From the NCBI GenBank assembly GCA_938002015.1, contig CALLAU010000071.1, positions 1 to 33,241 of the forward strand: DNA of 33,241 nt. The letters run 5' to 3'. The DNA is from an uncultured Bdellovibrionales bacterium (GTDB lineage: Bacteria > Bdellovibrionota > Bdellovibrionia > Bdellovibrionales > UBA1609). Under the pieces are notes generated by a model. The model did no database searches. It had not been told where the DNA came from and worked only from the letters and a program-made list of their open reading frames with translations. Positions 23,868 through 33,138 of the stretch are shown here, piece after piece (position 1 is the stretch's first letter; every line of letters begins with the position of its first letter). A program made the translations under genes and the position numbers.

Positions 23868-23889
23868 ATAAGTATTTTTAAATACTTAT
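23868..23889. promoter_or_regulatory. 22-bp palindrome between GlsB-like and PadR genes
   Basis: ATAAGTATTT (23868-23877), TT, AAATACTTAT (23880-23889): perfect 10-bp arms. It lies 38 bp past the GlsB-like stop and ~100 bp before the PadR TTG, so it is either a terminator of the large - operon or a PadR-type operator. No strong T-run follows on either strand. Confidence 0.45.
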
Positions 23890-23926
23890 GCATCGAACAT
23901 AACTTGCTGTTGTTTTGATTAGGAAG

Positions 23927-24187
23927 TTATTTAGACTTTAGGTAAGTGATAAACTTCCATAAAATAAGAAGTATTGCCGCTCCAGAAACTGCTGGAGTCA
24001 GCCCTGAAAGGCTTATTCCTTTTTGAACTTCATAACCCATAAGGGTGTATAAATACCCTCCTGATATAGAGCCAATTATTCCAAGAACTGTTGTACTTAT
24101 AAGCCCCCCCTCATCTTTTCCAGGGATAAGGGTTTTAGCTAAGACTCCAGCTATAAGACCATATAAACAAAGCAAGACATAATTCAT
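23927..24187 (-). CDS. GlsB/YeaQ/YmgE-family small membrane protein
   Basis: An 86-aa inner-membrane protein with three hydrophobic segments. The N-terminal YGLIAGVLAKTLIPGKDEGGLISTTVLGIIGSISGGYLYTL carries the family pattern (G-x-IaG-x-lA-x-x-l-x-pG...GiigsviGg). Members are small stress-response proteins of unclear mechanism. Its ATG overlaps the last base of the preceding 1315-aa gene's stop (TAATG), so it is the last member of the large exported-protein operon. Confidence 0.88.
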   Translation of the reverse strand: MNYVLLCLYGLIAGVLAKTLIPGKDEGGLISTTVLGIIGSISGGYLYTLMGYEVQKGISLSGLTPAVSGAAILLILWKFITYLKSK

Positions 24188-27100
24188 TAGTACTGATTAA
24201 TAGGTTTAATAGTTTGTTTCAACTCTTCTAAGCTGATTAGCTCACTAAATAAACGCATCGCTATATTATGGGTTGTTCTAACAACTTGCATAGTTGGTCC
24301 TTCAGTAACACCATCAGGCCAATCAGGATAAGATAATAAGACTTTACCTTCTCTTTCTGCTAACGAATCATAACGCTTACTAAGAGTGATAAACTCTTGT
24401 TTAGCACCTTCAATTGCTTCTTCTTTTTCTTCAGCGGAAGAAAAATCAACTCCATTAATATGCTCCATAGTTACCTCAAAAATATCTTGCAACATAGCTC
24501 CATCATCTGATTTGAATAAAACTTTAAAGTCATAAAATCTATCATACATAATTGTTTTTAATGCTCTTAGCTTAACTAAATCATAATTTTGACTTCCACC
24601 TGACTGTTGTAAATCCATCTGAGCAGCAGCCTCTTCCATCATAAGCTGAAAGTCTTCATTTAAATTCTCAAAGCCGACAAGGCTTTCAATTCTACCTGTC
24701 ATAAAGTCGAAAATTGCATATATCTCTGTTTTAATAAGCTGGTAATCACTAAGGATTTTTGCTCTAGCACCTTCTTCATCTTTGATCTCAGATTTTTTTG
24801 TATCAAGAGGCAAGTCATTTAATATAGGTTCAAGAAAGTAAGTTAAGTACGTGTCGATCTCTTGCTTTATTGTAGCTGCAATACTTTCTTTATGTTCAAA
24901 TTCGAAGTCTCTACATGTTTCATAACAGTTAGTATCATTGTTATCTTTATTTAAAGCCTCTGCGAATTGTTGATCAATAACCTCTTCTAAGTAATACTCT
25001 TTGTAGACCTTATCTATTACTTCTTCAAATTGAGGTTGAACGTGAGATGCCCACCAAGAATCAAAGTCGTTTAACATAGAGTCATCTATTTCATTATATA
25101 AAAACTCTACTATTCCATTATAACTTTTACTTTCATCTTGAGTATCCCTAATATAAGAATAAAAACCTCCGTGATAATAATTCCACCCATTATCCCAAAC
25201 TTTTCCATTAGCAAGCTCAGTACGACCACAAGGGTTAACTCCGCCTTTTAAAACTAGCTTGGGAGGAGAAAACACAGGTTGCACATGCCTGCCAAAAAAA
25301 CCAGGCTCTTCATACATTCTTTCGCCATTTGCTACGTCAATACCACAGATCATTCCTTTTAAAAGGCTATCAGTTAAACCTTCGTAGCCCTCTTCAAAGT
25401 AAAGATGATCAATACCATTGTTTTCAAATCTTCTATTATAATCAATCAAGAACCTTTGCCCCAAGTGAAGAGGTTTAACTCCAAAAGGATCAGCAACTAT
25501 TGTTTTATAACCAGCTCTATAAGGATTTTGTATACTTTTATTAAAAATGAACTCACCTTCTTCAGTTCTTATCCAGAATTCTTTATCTAAAAATTTTGTA
25601 TTTAAAATTGTAAAAAAACACTCATCATTAAACAATTCCCAATTATCGTGAAGCGACAATTTATATGTACATTTACTTAGGGCATTTCTGTTCTCTTCTT
25701 CAGTTGCTTCTGCTAAAATTTTAAGTCCATAAGCTAAATTAATGTTATCATTAGCTGACTCTAATATATTCTTAATTCTTTCAGCTTCAGCCCTAACACC
25801 TCCAGGTGCTTTAGATAACTCTTCAATTGCTTTAGGTAAGACTTGAGCTTTAAATCTTTCGAGTTGCTTATCAAGCATTTCCTTACTTTCATTTGATTGA
25901 ACCCTTTCATCCCAGGAAACAGTTTTACCATTTGATATTGGATAACCTAACGCATCTCCATCTTCTTCATTAATTCTATATCTCCATCCAAAGAAAATAT
26001 CAGATCTAAATAAAGGAAGGGTTTCATTATAATGGTTCGCCTCAAAATGAGCCTTAACTCTCTGTCCATCTCTAGACCTTGGAAATATCATTTTATCTCC
26101 TGAAGCTCTTTTGATTCTTACTTGATCAACTATATCCTTATAAAACATTTTAGTTGCTTTATACATATTAATTGCTTGAAAAGTATAATAAGACCAGGCC
26201 ATGATACTATCATTAACAGGCTTCTTTATTTTTTCTCTCCAAGCCTTGTTAGAATTTGCATGGAAATTAAGAAAAGAGGTTAGAAGATCCTGACTACACT
26301 TCTCCCCTTTATCCATATACCATAAAGACTTTAAAGTTCCCCAAAAAGAACCTTCAATGAAGTTTCTATTTTTACAGAGTTCATCCATATCCCAGCCACT
26401 TTGCTCATACTCTTGCATTAAAACCCTAATGTTTTCAGCAGCTCTATTTGCAGGAACATTAAAGGTTAATTTATCTAAAACTAGATCAAATTTATGAGAC
26501 ACAAATTCAAAAACAGCGAAAAAAGCAACAAATCCTATAACATTCGGGTGAAGTAATAAGGCACCTGCTCTTGCCGGAAATTTAACTAAAACTTTAAGTC
26601 CATGAGGAACATTACTTGCCATATCTCTTAACTTTCTCACAACCTCTGGAGCTCTTACGTCTTTAGACATAGAGTATAAGGCTGCCATTGCAGGAGAAAT
26701 TCCGAATGAGAAAAGTGCTTTAGTAGATAAGATTGCTAGCACGTCTTTCCAAACAACTGGGTCAGATATAACTTCTCCAGTAATACTTAAGAAAGTTTTT
26801 TGGCACGAAGCTTCGATTTGATCTCTTTCATGCTTCGGATATTGGCCGTAATCTAGTTTCAACATTCTACTGCAACTTCTTAAGCTATGGGCATATTTTG
26901 CCGCAACTTGAGAAGCTATCATTCCGCCTGAGATACCCCAGTAAGATGTTGCTTTACCTATAAGAATTGACTTATAAGCAGCCACATTTGCTTTAAGTAC
27001 CTTCATTCTTAAGCCTCTACTAGAGTAGGCTTCTTTATTCTCAATCGCATGAGCTATATTAGTTAAAGCAACATCTCTAGGGTTTGCAGAAATCCCTGTT

Positions 27101-28134
27101 AACTTACCTAAACCATGTACTGTACTATGTGTTGCAGCACCTCCAAGTACAAAACCCATACCTGCAGCACCCATAATAGGAACCATGTCGTATGAATCAG
27201 CAAAAGCGTTTGGATTGGATTCAAAGTCAGCTACCATATTATAACCTGTCGATAGCACCATGAACCCCATAAATATGGCACCAAATAGTGTCAGCTCCAT
27301 ACTGCCTTGAGCAAGTTGCCTCATTAACCTTGGAGCATTTTCATTTTTCATAGCAGAAGGATCCACAGGGTGGAATGTAGGGACCTCTCTTCCTTTGGCA
27401 TCTTTAACATATAGAGTATAGTAACCTCTAGCTGCTGCCATTTTAGTTCTTGGGTTAAAAATAGACATGCGTCCTGGAACTCTCCCTGGAGCAAGACCAT
27501 TTTGGTAAGCAATTGCAACTCTCTTTGCAGCAGTGTTAGTTCTTGATTGAGCTAATATGCGTCTTTCATCAGCTGCAAGTCTTTCTTCTAATGGAGCCTG
27601 CATAAGAATTCTTCTATTTGTTTCTAAAGTAACTCTTTCAGCAAAGACCTCTTTAGGTAGAGAGTTTAATCTAGAGTTTCTAGAAAACTCTTCAACAACT
27701 TGAGCATTGATATTTCGTCTCATATCTCTAGTTTCAACTGAAATATTTCTACCTGAAGTTACCGACCAGTTCCTAAGAGCTTCATCATAAATTCTAAATA
27801 ATTCAGCTCTACCTTTAAATGTTTCAAGTAATGAGTTATATCTAGCATTTGTGGTTAGTGTTTCAGGTGATTTTAAAACCAAAGATTCTTTTGCATTTAA
27901 AGCATTTTTTAAACCTTCACTCATTGAATTAGGTTCATAGTTTAAGCCTAGAAGCCTAAACTCATTTACAGCAGTTTTATTTGCATCAAAATAAAGTGTA
28001 TTTCTATTAACAGAATTTGAAAAAATATCATGAGAAGAAACAAAATCACCAACAAGATTTGGATTAGCAAAAGCTTGTGGCGTTTGTGTAACTGTAAATA
28101 TACATAGAAGAGCTATTCGAAAGTACAACATCAT
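24187..28134 (-). CDS. Giant exported membrane protein, unknown family
   Basis: A 1315-aa protein with signal peptide MMLYFRIALLCIFTVTQTPQAFA. I start it at ATG 28134, which has AAGGA 5 bases upstream; a GTG at 28152 would add six residues and overlap the Hsp100-like gene. An Arg/Asn-rich helical N-terminal domain (25-260) is followed by hydrophobic segments near 280-300, 318-342, 463-490 and 530-548. Then comes an ~750-residue part without clear membrane segments. Cys pairs (LRSCSRM...EASCQ, DELCKN...EKCSQD, NCYETCRDF) fit an oxidising compartment. The last 300 residues are acidic and helical. No enzyme motif seen. Third gene of the operon, 7 bp after the Hsp100-like gene. Confidence 0.75.
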   Translation of the reverse strand: MMLYFRIALLCIFTVTQTPQAFANPNLVGDFVSSHDIFSNSVNRNTLYFDANKTAVNEFRLLGLNYEPNSMSEGLKNALNAKESLVLKSPETLTTNARYNSLLETFKGRAELFRIYDEALRNWSVTSGRNISVETRDMRRNINAQVVEEFSRNSRLNSLPKEVFAERVTLETNRRILMQAPLEERLAADERRILAQSRTNTAAKRVAIAYQNGLAPGRVPGRMSIFNPRTKMAAARGYYTLYVKDAKGREVPTFHPVDPSAMKNENAPRLMRQLAQGSMELTLFGAIFMGFMVLSTGYNMVADFESNPNAFADSYDMVPIMGAAGMGFVLGGAATHSTVHGLGKLTGISANPRDVALTNIAHAIENKEAYSSRGLRMKVLKANVAAYKSILIGKATSYWGISGGMIASQVAAKYAHSLRSCSRMLKLDYGQYPKHERDQIEASCQKTFLSITGEVISDPVVWKDVLAILSTKALFSFGISPAMAALYSMSKDVRAPEVVRKLRDMASNVPHGLKVLVKFPARAGALLLHPNVIGFVAFFAVFEFVSHKFDLVLDKLTFNVPANRAAENIRVLMQEYEQSGWDMDELCKNRNFIEGSFWGTLKSLWYMDKGEKCSQDLLTSFLNFHANSNKAWREKIKKPVNDSIMAWSYYTFQAINMYKATKMFYKDIVDQVRIKRASGDKMIFPRSRDGQRVKAHFEANHYNETLPLFRSDIFFGWRYRINEEDGDALGYPISNGKTVSWDERVQSNESKEMLDKQLERFKAQVLPKAIEELSKAPGGVRAEAERIKNILESANDNINLAYGLKILAEATEEENRNALSKCTYKLSLHDNWELFNDECFFTILNTKFLDKEFWIRTEEGEFIFNKSIQNPYRAGYKTIVADPFGVKPLHLGQRFLIDYNRRFENNGIDHLYFEEGYEGLTDSLLKGMICGIDVANGERMYEEPGFFGRHVQPVFSPPKLVLKGGVNPCGRTELANGKVWDNGWNYYHGGFYSYIRDTQDESKSYNGIVEFLYNEIDDSMLNDFDSWWASHVQPQFEEVIDKVYKEYYLEEVIDQQFAEALNKDNNDTNCYETCRDFEFEHKESIAATIKQEIDTYLTYFLEPILNDLPLDTKKSEIKDEEGARAKILSDYQLIKTEIYAIFDFMTGRIESLVGFENLNEDFQLMMEEAAAQMDLQQSGGSQNYDLVKLRALKTIMYDRFYDFKVLFKSDDGAMLQDIFEVTMEHINGVDFSSAEEKEEAIEGAKQEFITLSKRYDSLAEREGKVLLSYPDWPDGVTEGPTMQVVRTTHNIAMRLFSELISLEELKQTIKPINQY

Positions 28135-28141
28135 AAAATCC

Positions 28142-30658
28142 TTAAATATCACCTAGGCCATTTTTTATTACATCAATTTCATCTGTAGCTTCTTTTGCTC
28201 CGCTACTGAGACTATCAGCTTCCCTTGCTGCAGCTAAAGCGAGCTCTCTACTTGCTTCGTTACTCCATTTTTCAACATGAGCAATAACGCTTCCATCTTC
28301 CGCTATATCCATCATAATGTTATCACCAGAAATAATTGTAAAACTCTCTTGCAGAGCATGTATTTGAGGTTCTACATCCATTTCAATAAGGTCATCAATT
28401 TTACTAGCTCCAAGTTCTTTCACAAGATTAAATAAGTAATCAACATATTCGTCAGAAAAATTCATAGAAATTTTAAACTTATCACTAAAAAAATTTTTAA
28501 GAGTAGTACTTCTAATCTTTTCTGCAACTAGCACTTTAAGGTTACTTACAGGGGCATCATCTACATGTGTAAATACAATATAAAGCTCTTCTAAGAGTGA
28601 ATCTGATAGCTCAACACCACGTTCTCTTCGAAACTTTCTTTTAACAACACCGCGTAAGTATTCCTGTCTTTGAAGATCTGTCGGCAGTCCTGCTAAATGT
28701 GTTTTTTGAGCATCTGTTAAAGGCTCTACTCCTTTCATAGTCATTGCAAAAATAGTCTCAGTAAAATCAGCTTCTCTACCAACATTAGAGTTTGCTTTAC
28801 CATCGATTATAATACTTGTTACTTCATCTTGAAAACCAGCGTCTGTAACTTCAGGGTCTTTAATATGAACAACATAGTTACCGTTACTTAATTTCTGCTG
28901 TTTAAACAAATAACCAGATTCAATATTCTCATTATAACCAGCGTAACCTTCTTTTACACCCATTTGAGTATTAACCTGATCTTCTTTTCGCACACTAGAC
29001 CCGTTAATTTTATGAGGTGGCCTACCTGTGATTTCATCTGCCATAGTTCTTACAAAAGCATCAGAGTCTTTTGTTGATTCACCGCTTACCAAGAGCAGCC
29101 CCAGAGCTTTTTCATCGTTATGAAACTTTCTTTTTCTTATGATTCTATTAGTAACAGCGAATACAGCCTCATAACTTTGGTTAACTTTTTCTTGTATTCT
29201 ATTTGCGACAGCAGCTACTGAAGGAGTTCCATAAATAATTTGCGCAACTTCTGCTTCAGATTTATTTAAGTAAGTCATACCGGTTCTAACAATATGTATA
29301 TCTTTTAAATCCCCACCTTGAAGTAGAGTACTAGACTCAGAAATTTGGTTCTGTAAGTCCGCAATTTCTTTAGTCAATCTATCAATAATAATTTCAGGGT
29401 CTGCTTTATTTCCATCAGCATCTTCAGCTAAATTACTGCTTGCTTTACGATAAAGCGCTGCTCTTTCTTCAATTTTTGCTAGCAGCTGTAATCTTTTTTC
29501 GTCTGTTGCTTCATATACATTTTTAAATTCTTCAATATAATTTTCAGCTTCAATAACTTTTGACTCTTTAACTTCAAGAAGCTCATCATAATAAGCACCA
29601 AAATATTGAGGATCACCCTCTTCTCTACTTGATAATATCCCATCAATTATAGTTCTATGTTGCTCGATTTCCTTTATAAGTTCATCTACTCTTACATCTC
29701 CTTTTAACATATCTGATGATGCCATAATTCTTGCATCATCTAGTAAAGTAATAGCTCCATCAGGATTACCAAGTTCTGGGTGTTTTTTAGAAATCTCCAT
29801 AATGTAGTCTAAATGTTTTTGAGAAATAACGATTCCGTGATCCTCAAAAGCTTGCTTCTTCATATGTCTTAAAATTTCCATGACCACTTCATCACTGGGA
29901 ACTTCACCCATTAGCTTATAAAGTCTTCTTATTAACTGCGGATCTTTCATAAGTTCATTCATTGGGCCAGGGGTTATATTAAAGATGAATTTAACTCCTG
30001 TTTCCTCACTAAATTCAGTTTTAAGGCTTGTTAAAAATTTTAAACCGTTTTCATCTCTTAAAATTTCTTCTAGTTCATCAAATACTAAAATAATTTTCTT
30101 ATCTTTACTATCTGCAATAACCTGTTTTAGTTCTACAAGTTTCTGCTCTAAACTTCCTCTTAAACCAGTACCTTTAGTAATCTCCATCCAATCAACTCTT
30201 AATGTCGTATATCCGTGAAGATTTCTAACAACACGCTCCTGTTGATTAATTAAATAAACGATACCTCTAGATAAGGCTGTTTTACCACTTCCTGCCGGAG
30301 CTACTAATATTGCAGCAGATTTTACTTGTCTCATCATAATATCAGATAATCTTCGAGCAATCATTTGAATGCCTTTTATATTCGCTTGTGGTTGAATAAC
30401 TTCAGTAATGCTTTCGAGAGTAAGCGGTGTATTAGAAGGTGTATTCGTACCATCAGGACTTACAGACACTGGAGGCGGAGTAACTCTTCTTGCTGTATCT
30501 CCAGCTCCATCAGCTACATCATCAGTGCTTTTAAAAAGTCCAGAAAACCAAGTTCCTAATTTGATACTCGATTTACCAGTTCCTCCTGCATTAGACAAAC
30601 TACTTGTCATAAACATAATGATAAATATTGATAATACTTTCGTGCTTGCTTTTTTCAT
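28142..30658 (-). CDS. Exported ClpB/Hsp100-like AAA+ ATPase with degenerate second ATPase domain
   Basis: An 838-aa protein beginning with a Sec signal peptide (MKKASTKVLSIFIIMFMTSSLSNA, cleavage after SNA) and a Pro/Thr-rich linker. First AAA+ domain: Walker A APAGSGKT (120-127), RGSLEQKL matching the Hsp100 RGEFEERL (167-174), Walker B LVFDELEEIL (Asp194/Glu195), sensor Asn227, and arginines RR 244-245 in DPQLIRRL. The D1 pore tyrosine of KYRG is Leu (GLRG). A coiled-coil middle domain (about 340-445) follows. The second AAA+ domain aligns from EVAQIIYGTPSV onward, but Walker A is SGESTKDSD (525-532) and Walker B is VVHIKDPEV. The D2 pore loop GYAGY (571-575) and the C-terminal small domain are kept. 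The N-domain of ClpB is absent. Overlaps both neighbours; second gene of the operon. Confidence 0.8.
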   Translation of the reverse strand: MKKASTKVLSIFIIMFMTSSLSNAGGTGKSSIKLGTWFSGLFKSTDDVADGAGDTARRVTPPPVSVSPDGTNTPSNTPLTLESITEVIQPQANIKGIQMIARRLSDIMMRQVKSAAILVAPAGSGKTALSRGIVYLINQQERVVRNLHGYTTLRVDWMEITKGTGLRGSLEQKLVELKQVIADSKDKKIILVFDELEEILRDENGLKFLTSLKTEFSEETGVKFIFNITPGPMNELMKDPQLIRRLYKLMGEVPSDEVVMEILRHMKKQAFEDHGIVISQKHLDYIMEISKKHPELGNPDGAITLLDDARIMASSDMLKGDVRVDELIKEIEQHRTIIDGILSSREEGDPQYFGAYYDELLEVKESKVIEAENYIEEFKNVYEATDEKRLQLLAKIEERAALYRKASSNLAEDADGNKADPEIIIDRLTKEIADLQNQISESSTLLQGGDLKDIHIVRTGMTYLNKSEAEVAQIIYGTPSVAAVANRIQEKVNQSYEAVFAVTNRIIRKRKFHNDEKALGLLLVSGESTKDSDAFVRTMADEITGRPPHKINGSSVRKEDQVNTQMGVKEGYAGYNENIESGYLFKQQKLSNGNYVVHIKDPEVTDAGFQDEVTSIIIDGKANSNVGREADFTETIFAMTMKGVEPLTDAQKTHLAGLPTDLQRQEYLRGVVKRKFRRERGVELSDSLLEELYIVFTHVDDAPVSNLKVLVAEKIRSTTLKNFFSDKFKISMNFSDEYVDYLFNLVKELGASKIDDLIEMDVEPQIHALQESFTIISGDNIMMDIAEDGSVIAHVEKWSNEASRELALAAAREADSLSSGAKEATDEIDVIKNGLGDI

Positions 30659-32406
30659 TATAAAAGCTCCCCTATTTTATTAATTTTAATCATCTCTCTT
30701 AAAACTCTTTTAATTGGTTGAAAAATTACTTGTCCAACACCTGTACCGATGCCAAACATGTAAGTATCAAGCATTAATGCTTGTGCATTTTGCTTCATAT
30801 TATCAAATTCTATCAACGAGAGTGACTCCTCATTATTAAAATTTGTTGGATTTGAGAAAAAATTCTCAATACCGTCTTCATATTCTTTGTGACTCATATA
30901 ATAAAATACACTGTTAACACCTAACCCACTAGCTAGAATACATGCTCCAGCTCCAAAAGCGCCACCAACACCGCCACCCATAAGACCACTTACAAAGCCA
31001 CAACCAACACTTATTGCAACAATGCCAGCTAAGGTTAAACCAGCTATAATAAGATCCTCTCTTTTAACTTTCTTAATGATTCGCTCACCATATTTAAAAT
31101 AATCTGGATACTTTTCTTCATAAGAAGAAAGTGATCCTTCAAATCTAATTAATTTTTTCCAATTGTGAACGTAAGACAAATCAATATCATCTATGATCTC
31201 TAAATCTGTATTTAAAATTTTAGACGAATCAAAATCAACTTCCATTCTATTTATAAGACTATTAACAACTTTAAGCATTCTCTCATATGCTCTTGCGAAC
31301 TGATACTCTAATACTTTTTGATCAGTATTATACTCAAAAGATGTAAAATTTGTTTCTACAGCATATCTATTACAAATTTCATTCATATTTCTACCAACAT
31401 TTTCACAATCTATTTCATATGTAGTTGTTTGTGGCTTGTAAAAACCAAGTACTGGAAACTCAGATAAAATTTGCGCATAAGCAAGTGGTGCACTTTCTTC
31501 AGGGTATTCACTAAAAATATACATTCCTTGAGCTTGATAACCAGCTGCCGAAAAATATTTTTGAACTCTTTCAGAGTTTTCGTCTTTAACAGTCTGTGAA
31601 ATAGTTGTATTAGAGGATGCAAATGCTGCTAGGTTTTCATTAACTTGGTCACTATTAATATAGTACTCTTTAAACCTATCAACAGCAGTTACAACCTCTT
31701 CCCAGTTCAAGAAGCCTACATTCTCAATTTCAGGTAAATCTCTACTAGGCAGAATACTATCTACCGGGCCTAAACTAATTTTTTTAACAACATGATTTGG
31801 CGCTATATTGATAATTGTTTTTAACTTTCTTAAACAAAAATCAGTCCTATCAATAACTAAAGGCGCCTCAATTTCGTCACATTCAAAAATATCATACACA
31901 TTATCATTATCAGAAAATGGTTTAGTATATCCAGCTCCTTGAAGAAGAACCCCCTCACCTAAAGCAGAAAAAATAGATTTAGATACAACCTCAAGCTTTG
32001 AAGATTTATGAAGCCCTAGCAGCACTTTCATTTCAGAGTATTGTTGATGTATATTACTTAATTGTGATAAAAAGAGTTCACACTCTTCTGAGTGATGATA
32101 GTTTCTAACAACACTATTTAAACTGGATTTGATTTCCTCATCTTTAACTTCTTCGATCTTTAAATCAGCCATATCAGTATATCCAAGACATACGATCTTC
32201 TTTTTTATAATACTTGCTCTGATTTGAATGATTCTTTTCACATATGCTTTGTAATGCGTAAGAAAGCTTAACTCTTCTTTAGAAAAAGGCTCTTGCCCTA
32301 AGTAATTAGATGCGCTTATAGCCCAACTAACCTGAGCATTCGATTGAGCAGGTATTACCTGAACAATTAAGAATATATATATAAGAGCTAATTTAAAAGT
32401 TTTCAT
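30658..32406 (-). CDS. Exported protein with Gly-rich membrane segments, unknown family
   Basis: A 582-aa protein, first gene of the large operon. The signal peptide MKTFKLALIYIFLIVQVIPAQSNA starts at ATG 32406, which has AAAGG 6 bases upstream; an in-frame ATG at 32424 would add six residues. The long N-terminal helical domain contains Cys in VCLGYTD, HSEECELF, FECDEIE, DFCLRKL and CENVGRNMNEIC. Around 465-520 lie Gly-rich hydrophobic segments (LIIAGLTLAGIVAISVGCGFV, GGGVGGAFGAGACILASGLGV), then a helical tail with MFGIGTGVGQVIF. The architecture resembles the 359-aa protein of the left operon. Its stop overlaps the Hsp100-like ATG by 1 base. No family recognised. Confidence 0.75.
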   Translation of the reverse strand: MKTFKLALIYIFLIVQVIPAQSNAQVSWAISASNYLGQEPFSKEELSFLTHYKAYVKRIIQIRASIIKKKIVCLGYTDMADLKIEEVKDEEIKSSLNSVVRNYHHSEECELFLSQLSNIHQQYSEMKVLLGLHKSSKLEVVSKSIFSALGEGVLLQGAGYTKPFSDNDNVYDIFECDEIEAPLVIDRTDFCLRKLKTIINIAPNHVVKKISLGPVDSILPSRDLPEIENVGFLNWEEVVTAVDRFKEYYINSDQVNENLAAFASSNTTISQTVKDENSERVQKYFSAAGYQAQGMYIFSEYPEESAPLAYAQILSEFPVLGFYKPQTTTYEIDCENVGRNMNEICNRYAVETNFTSFEYNTDQKVLEYQFARAYERMLKVVNSLINRMEVDFDSSKILNTDLEIIDDIDLSYVHNWKKLIRFEGSLSSYEEKYPDYFKYGERIIKKVKREDLIIAGLTLAGIVAISVGCGFVSGLMGGGVGGAFGAGACILASGLGVNSVFYYMSHKEYEDGIENFFSNPTNFNNEESLSLIEFDNMKQNAQALMLDTYMFGIGTGVGQVIFQPIKRVLREMIKINKIGELL

Positions 32407-32458
32407 ACAGCCTTTAAATTGCAAGGCAGATACCAGCTCTTATCTAACATGATGGATT

Positions 32459-32478
32459 TAGGTGACTTAGAATGTCAC
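32459..32478 (-). promoter_or_regulatory. Palindrome GTGAC-N7-GTCAC upstream of the right exported-protein operon
   Basis: Inverted repeat at 32462-32478, 55 bp before the 582-aa gene. Read on the - strand it is GTGACATT, four variable bases, GTCACCTA, matching 17 of 20 bases of the site at 6695-6714 before the other exported-protein operon. A shared regulator is the simplest explanation. Confidence 0.5.
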
Positions 32479-32487
32479 AGGTGAAAA

Positions 32488-32518
32488 AAAAACATACAGC
32501 TTCTAACTGTATGTTTTT
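32488..32518 (-). terminator. Strong bidirectional rho-independent terminator
   Basis: AAAAACATACAG (32488-32499) and CTGTATGTTTTT (32507-32518) form a 12-bp stem with a 7-base loop, flanked by an A-run (from 32484) that becomes a U-run on - transcripts. It ends the Ala-rich protein gene and separates it from the downstream operon. Confidence 0.85.
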
Positions 32519-32571
32519 ATTAGTTTATTAATATCACTGTAAAATTATTTTACAGTATAACTTTGTATAGA

Positions 32572-33138
32572 TTAGTTTCTACCTGCAGCTGCGCCACATG
32601 CTTCTAAAAGATCAGCAAAACTTTTTCCTATAACTTCTTGAGCTGCTGCCTCGGCTGCTGCTTGAGTATCCATGTCTGCAACTTTAGTTGTATAAGCTCC
32701 TAAGAACTCTTGGAATTTAGCTAAGTTTTGTCCATCTAGAGCATCTTCACCTTGCTCTTGACCAAGAATAGCTTGCAAAGGCTTTCCCTTAAATAACCTT
32801 TCAACAACATCATAGTTATCTTTAGTTAAAACAGAAGCGGCATAAAGATCTGCTAAGTATTTAACTCTTTCAACTTTAGACAACCCATTAATAGCGTCAT
32901 CATTACTTTTAGCAACTTCAGAAATTTGTGCTGATAGAGACTCAAGCTGAGCACCTAATGCTGGGCTGTTAGCAACAGCTGCTGTTACTGCTGCAGCGTT
33001 AACACCATTCATAGCAGTCGATGTAGCATTAACTGATTTTACTGCTGTTTGTACTGCTTCAACAGTCGCCACAGGGCTAGCAAAAGCACTAGAAGCCATA
33101 AAACAAACACTTGCTATTAATACGATAATTTTCTTCAT
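32572..33138 (-). CDS. Ala-rich secreted protein of unknown function
   Basis: A 188-aa protein with signal peptide MKKIIVLIASVCFMASSAFA (cleavage after AFA). Start ATG 33138 has a strong AAGGAG 7 bases upstream; an in-frame ATG at 33165 would add nine residues before it. The mature part is helical, rich in Ala, Val and Gln (AVQTAVKSVNATS, AAAVTAAVANSPALG, DTQAAAEAAAQEVIG), with a single Cys near the C-terminus (LLEACGAAAGRN). It may be a small periplasmic or secreted helical-bundle protein. It is transcribed separately from the Hsp100-like operon because a strong terminator lies between. No family recognised. Confidence 0.72.
   Translation of the reverse strand: MKKIIVLIASVCFMASSAFASPVATVEAVQTAVKSVNATSTAMNGVNAAAVTAAVANSPALGAQLESLSAQISEVAKSNDDAINGLSKVERVKYLADLYAASVLTKDNYDVVERLFKGKPLQAILGQEQGEDALDGQNLAKFQEFLGAYTTKVADMDTQAAAEAAAQEVIGKSFADLLEACGAAAGRN

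Noticed and set aside
30408..30683. 91-aa open frame on + over the Hsp100-like N-terminus
   Set aside because: Antisense to the signal peptide and linker; no RBS or domain.
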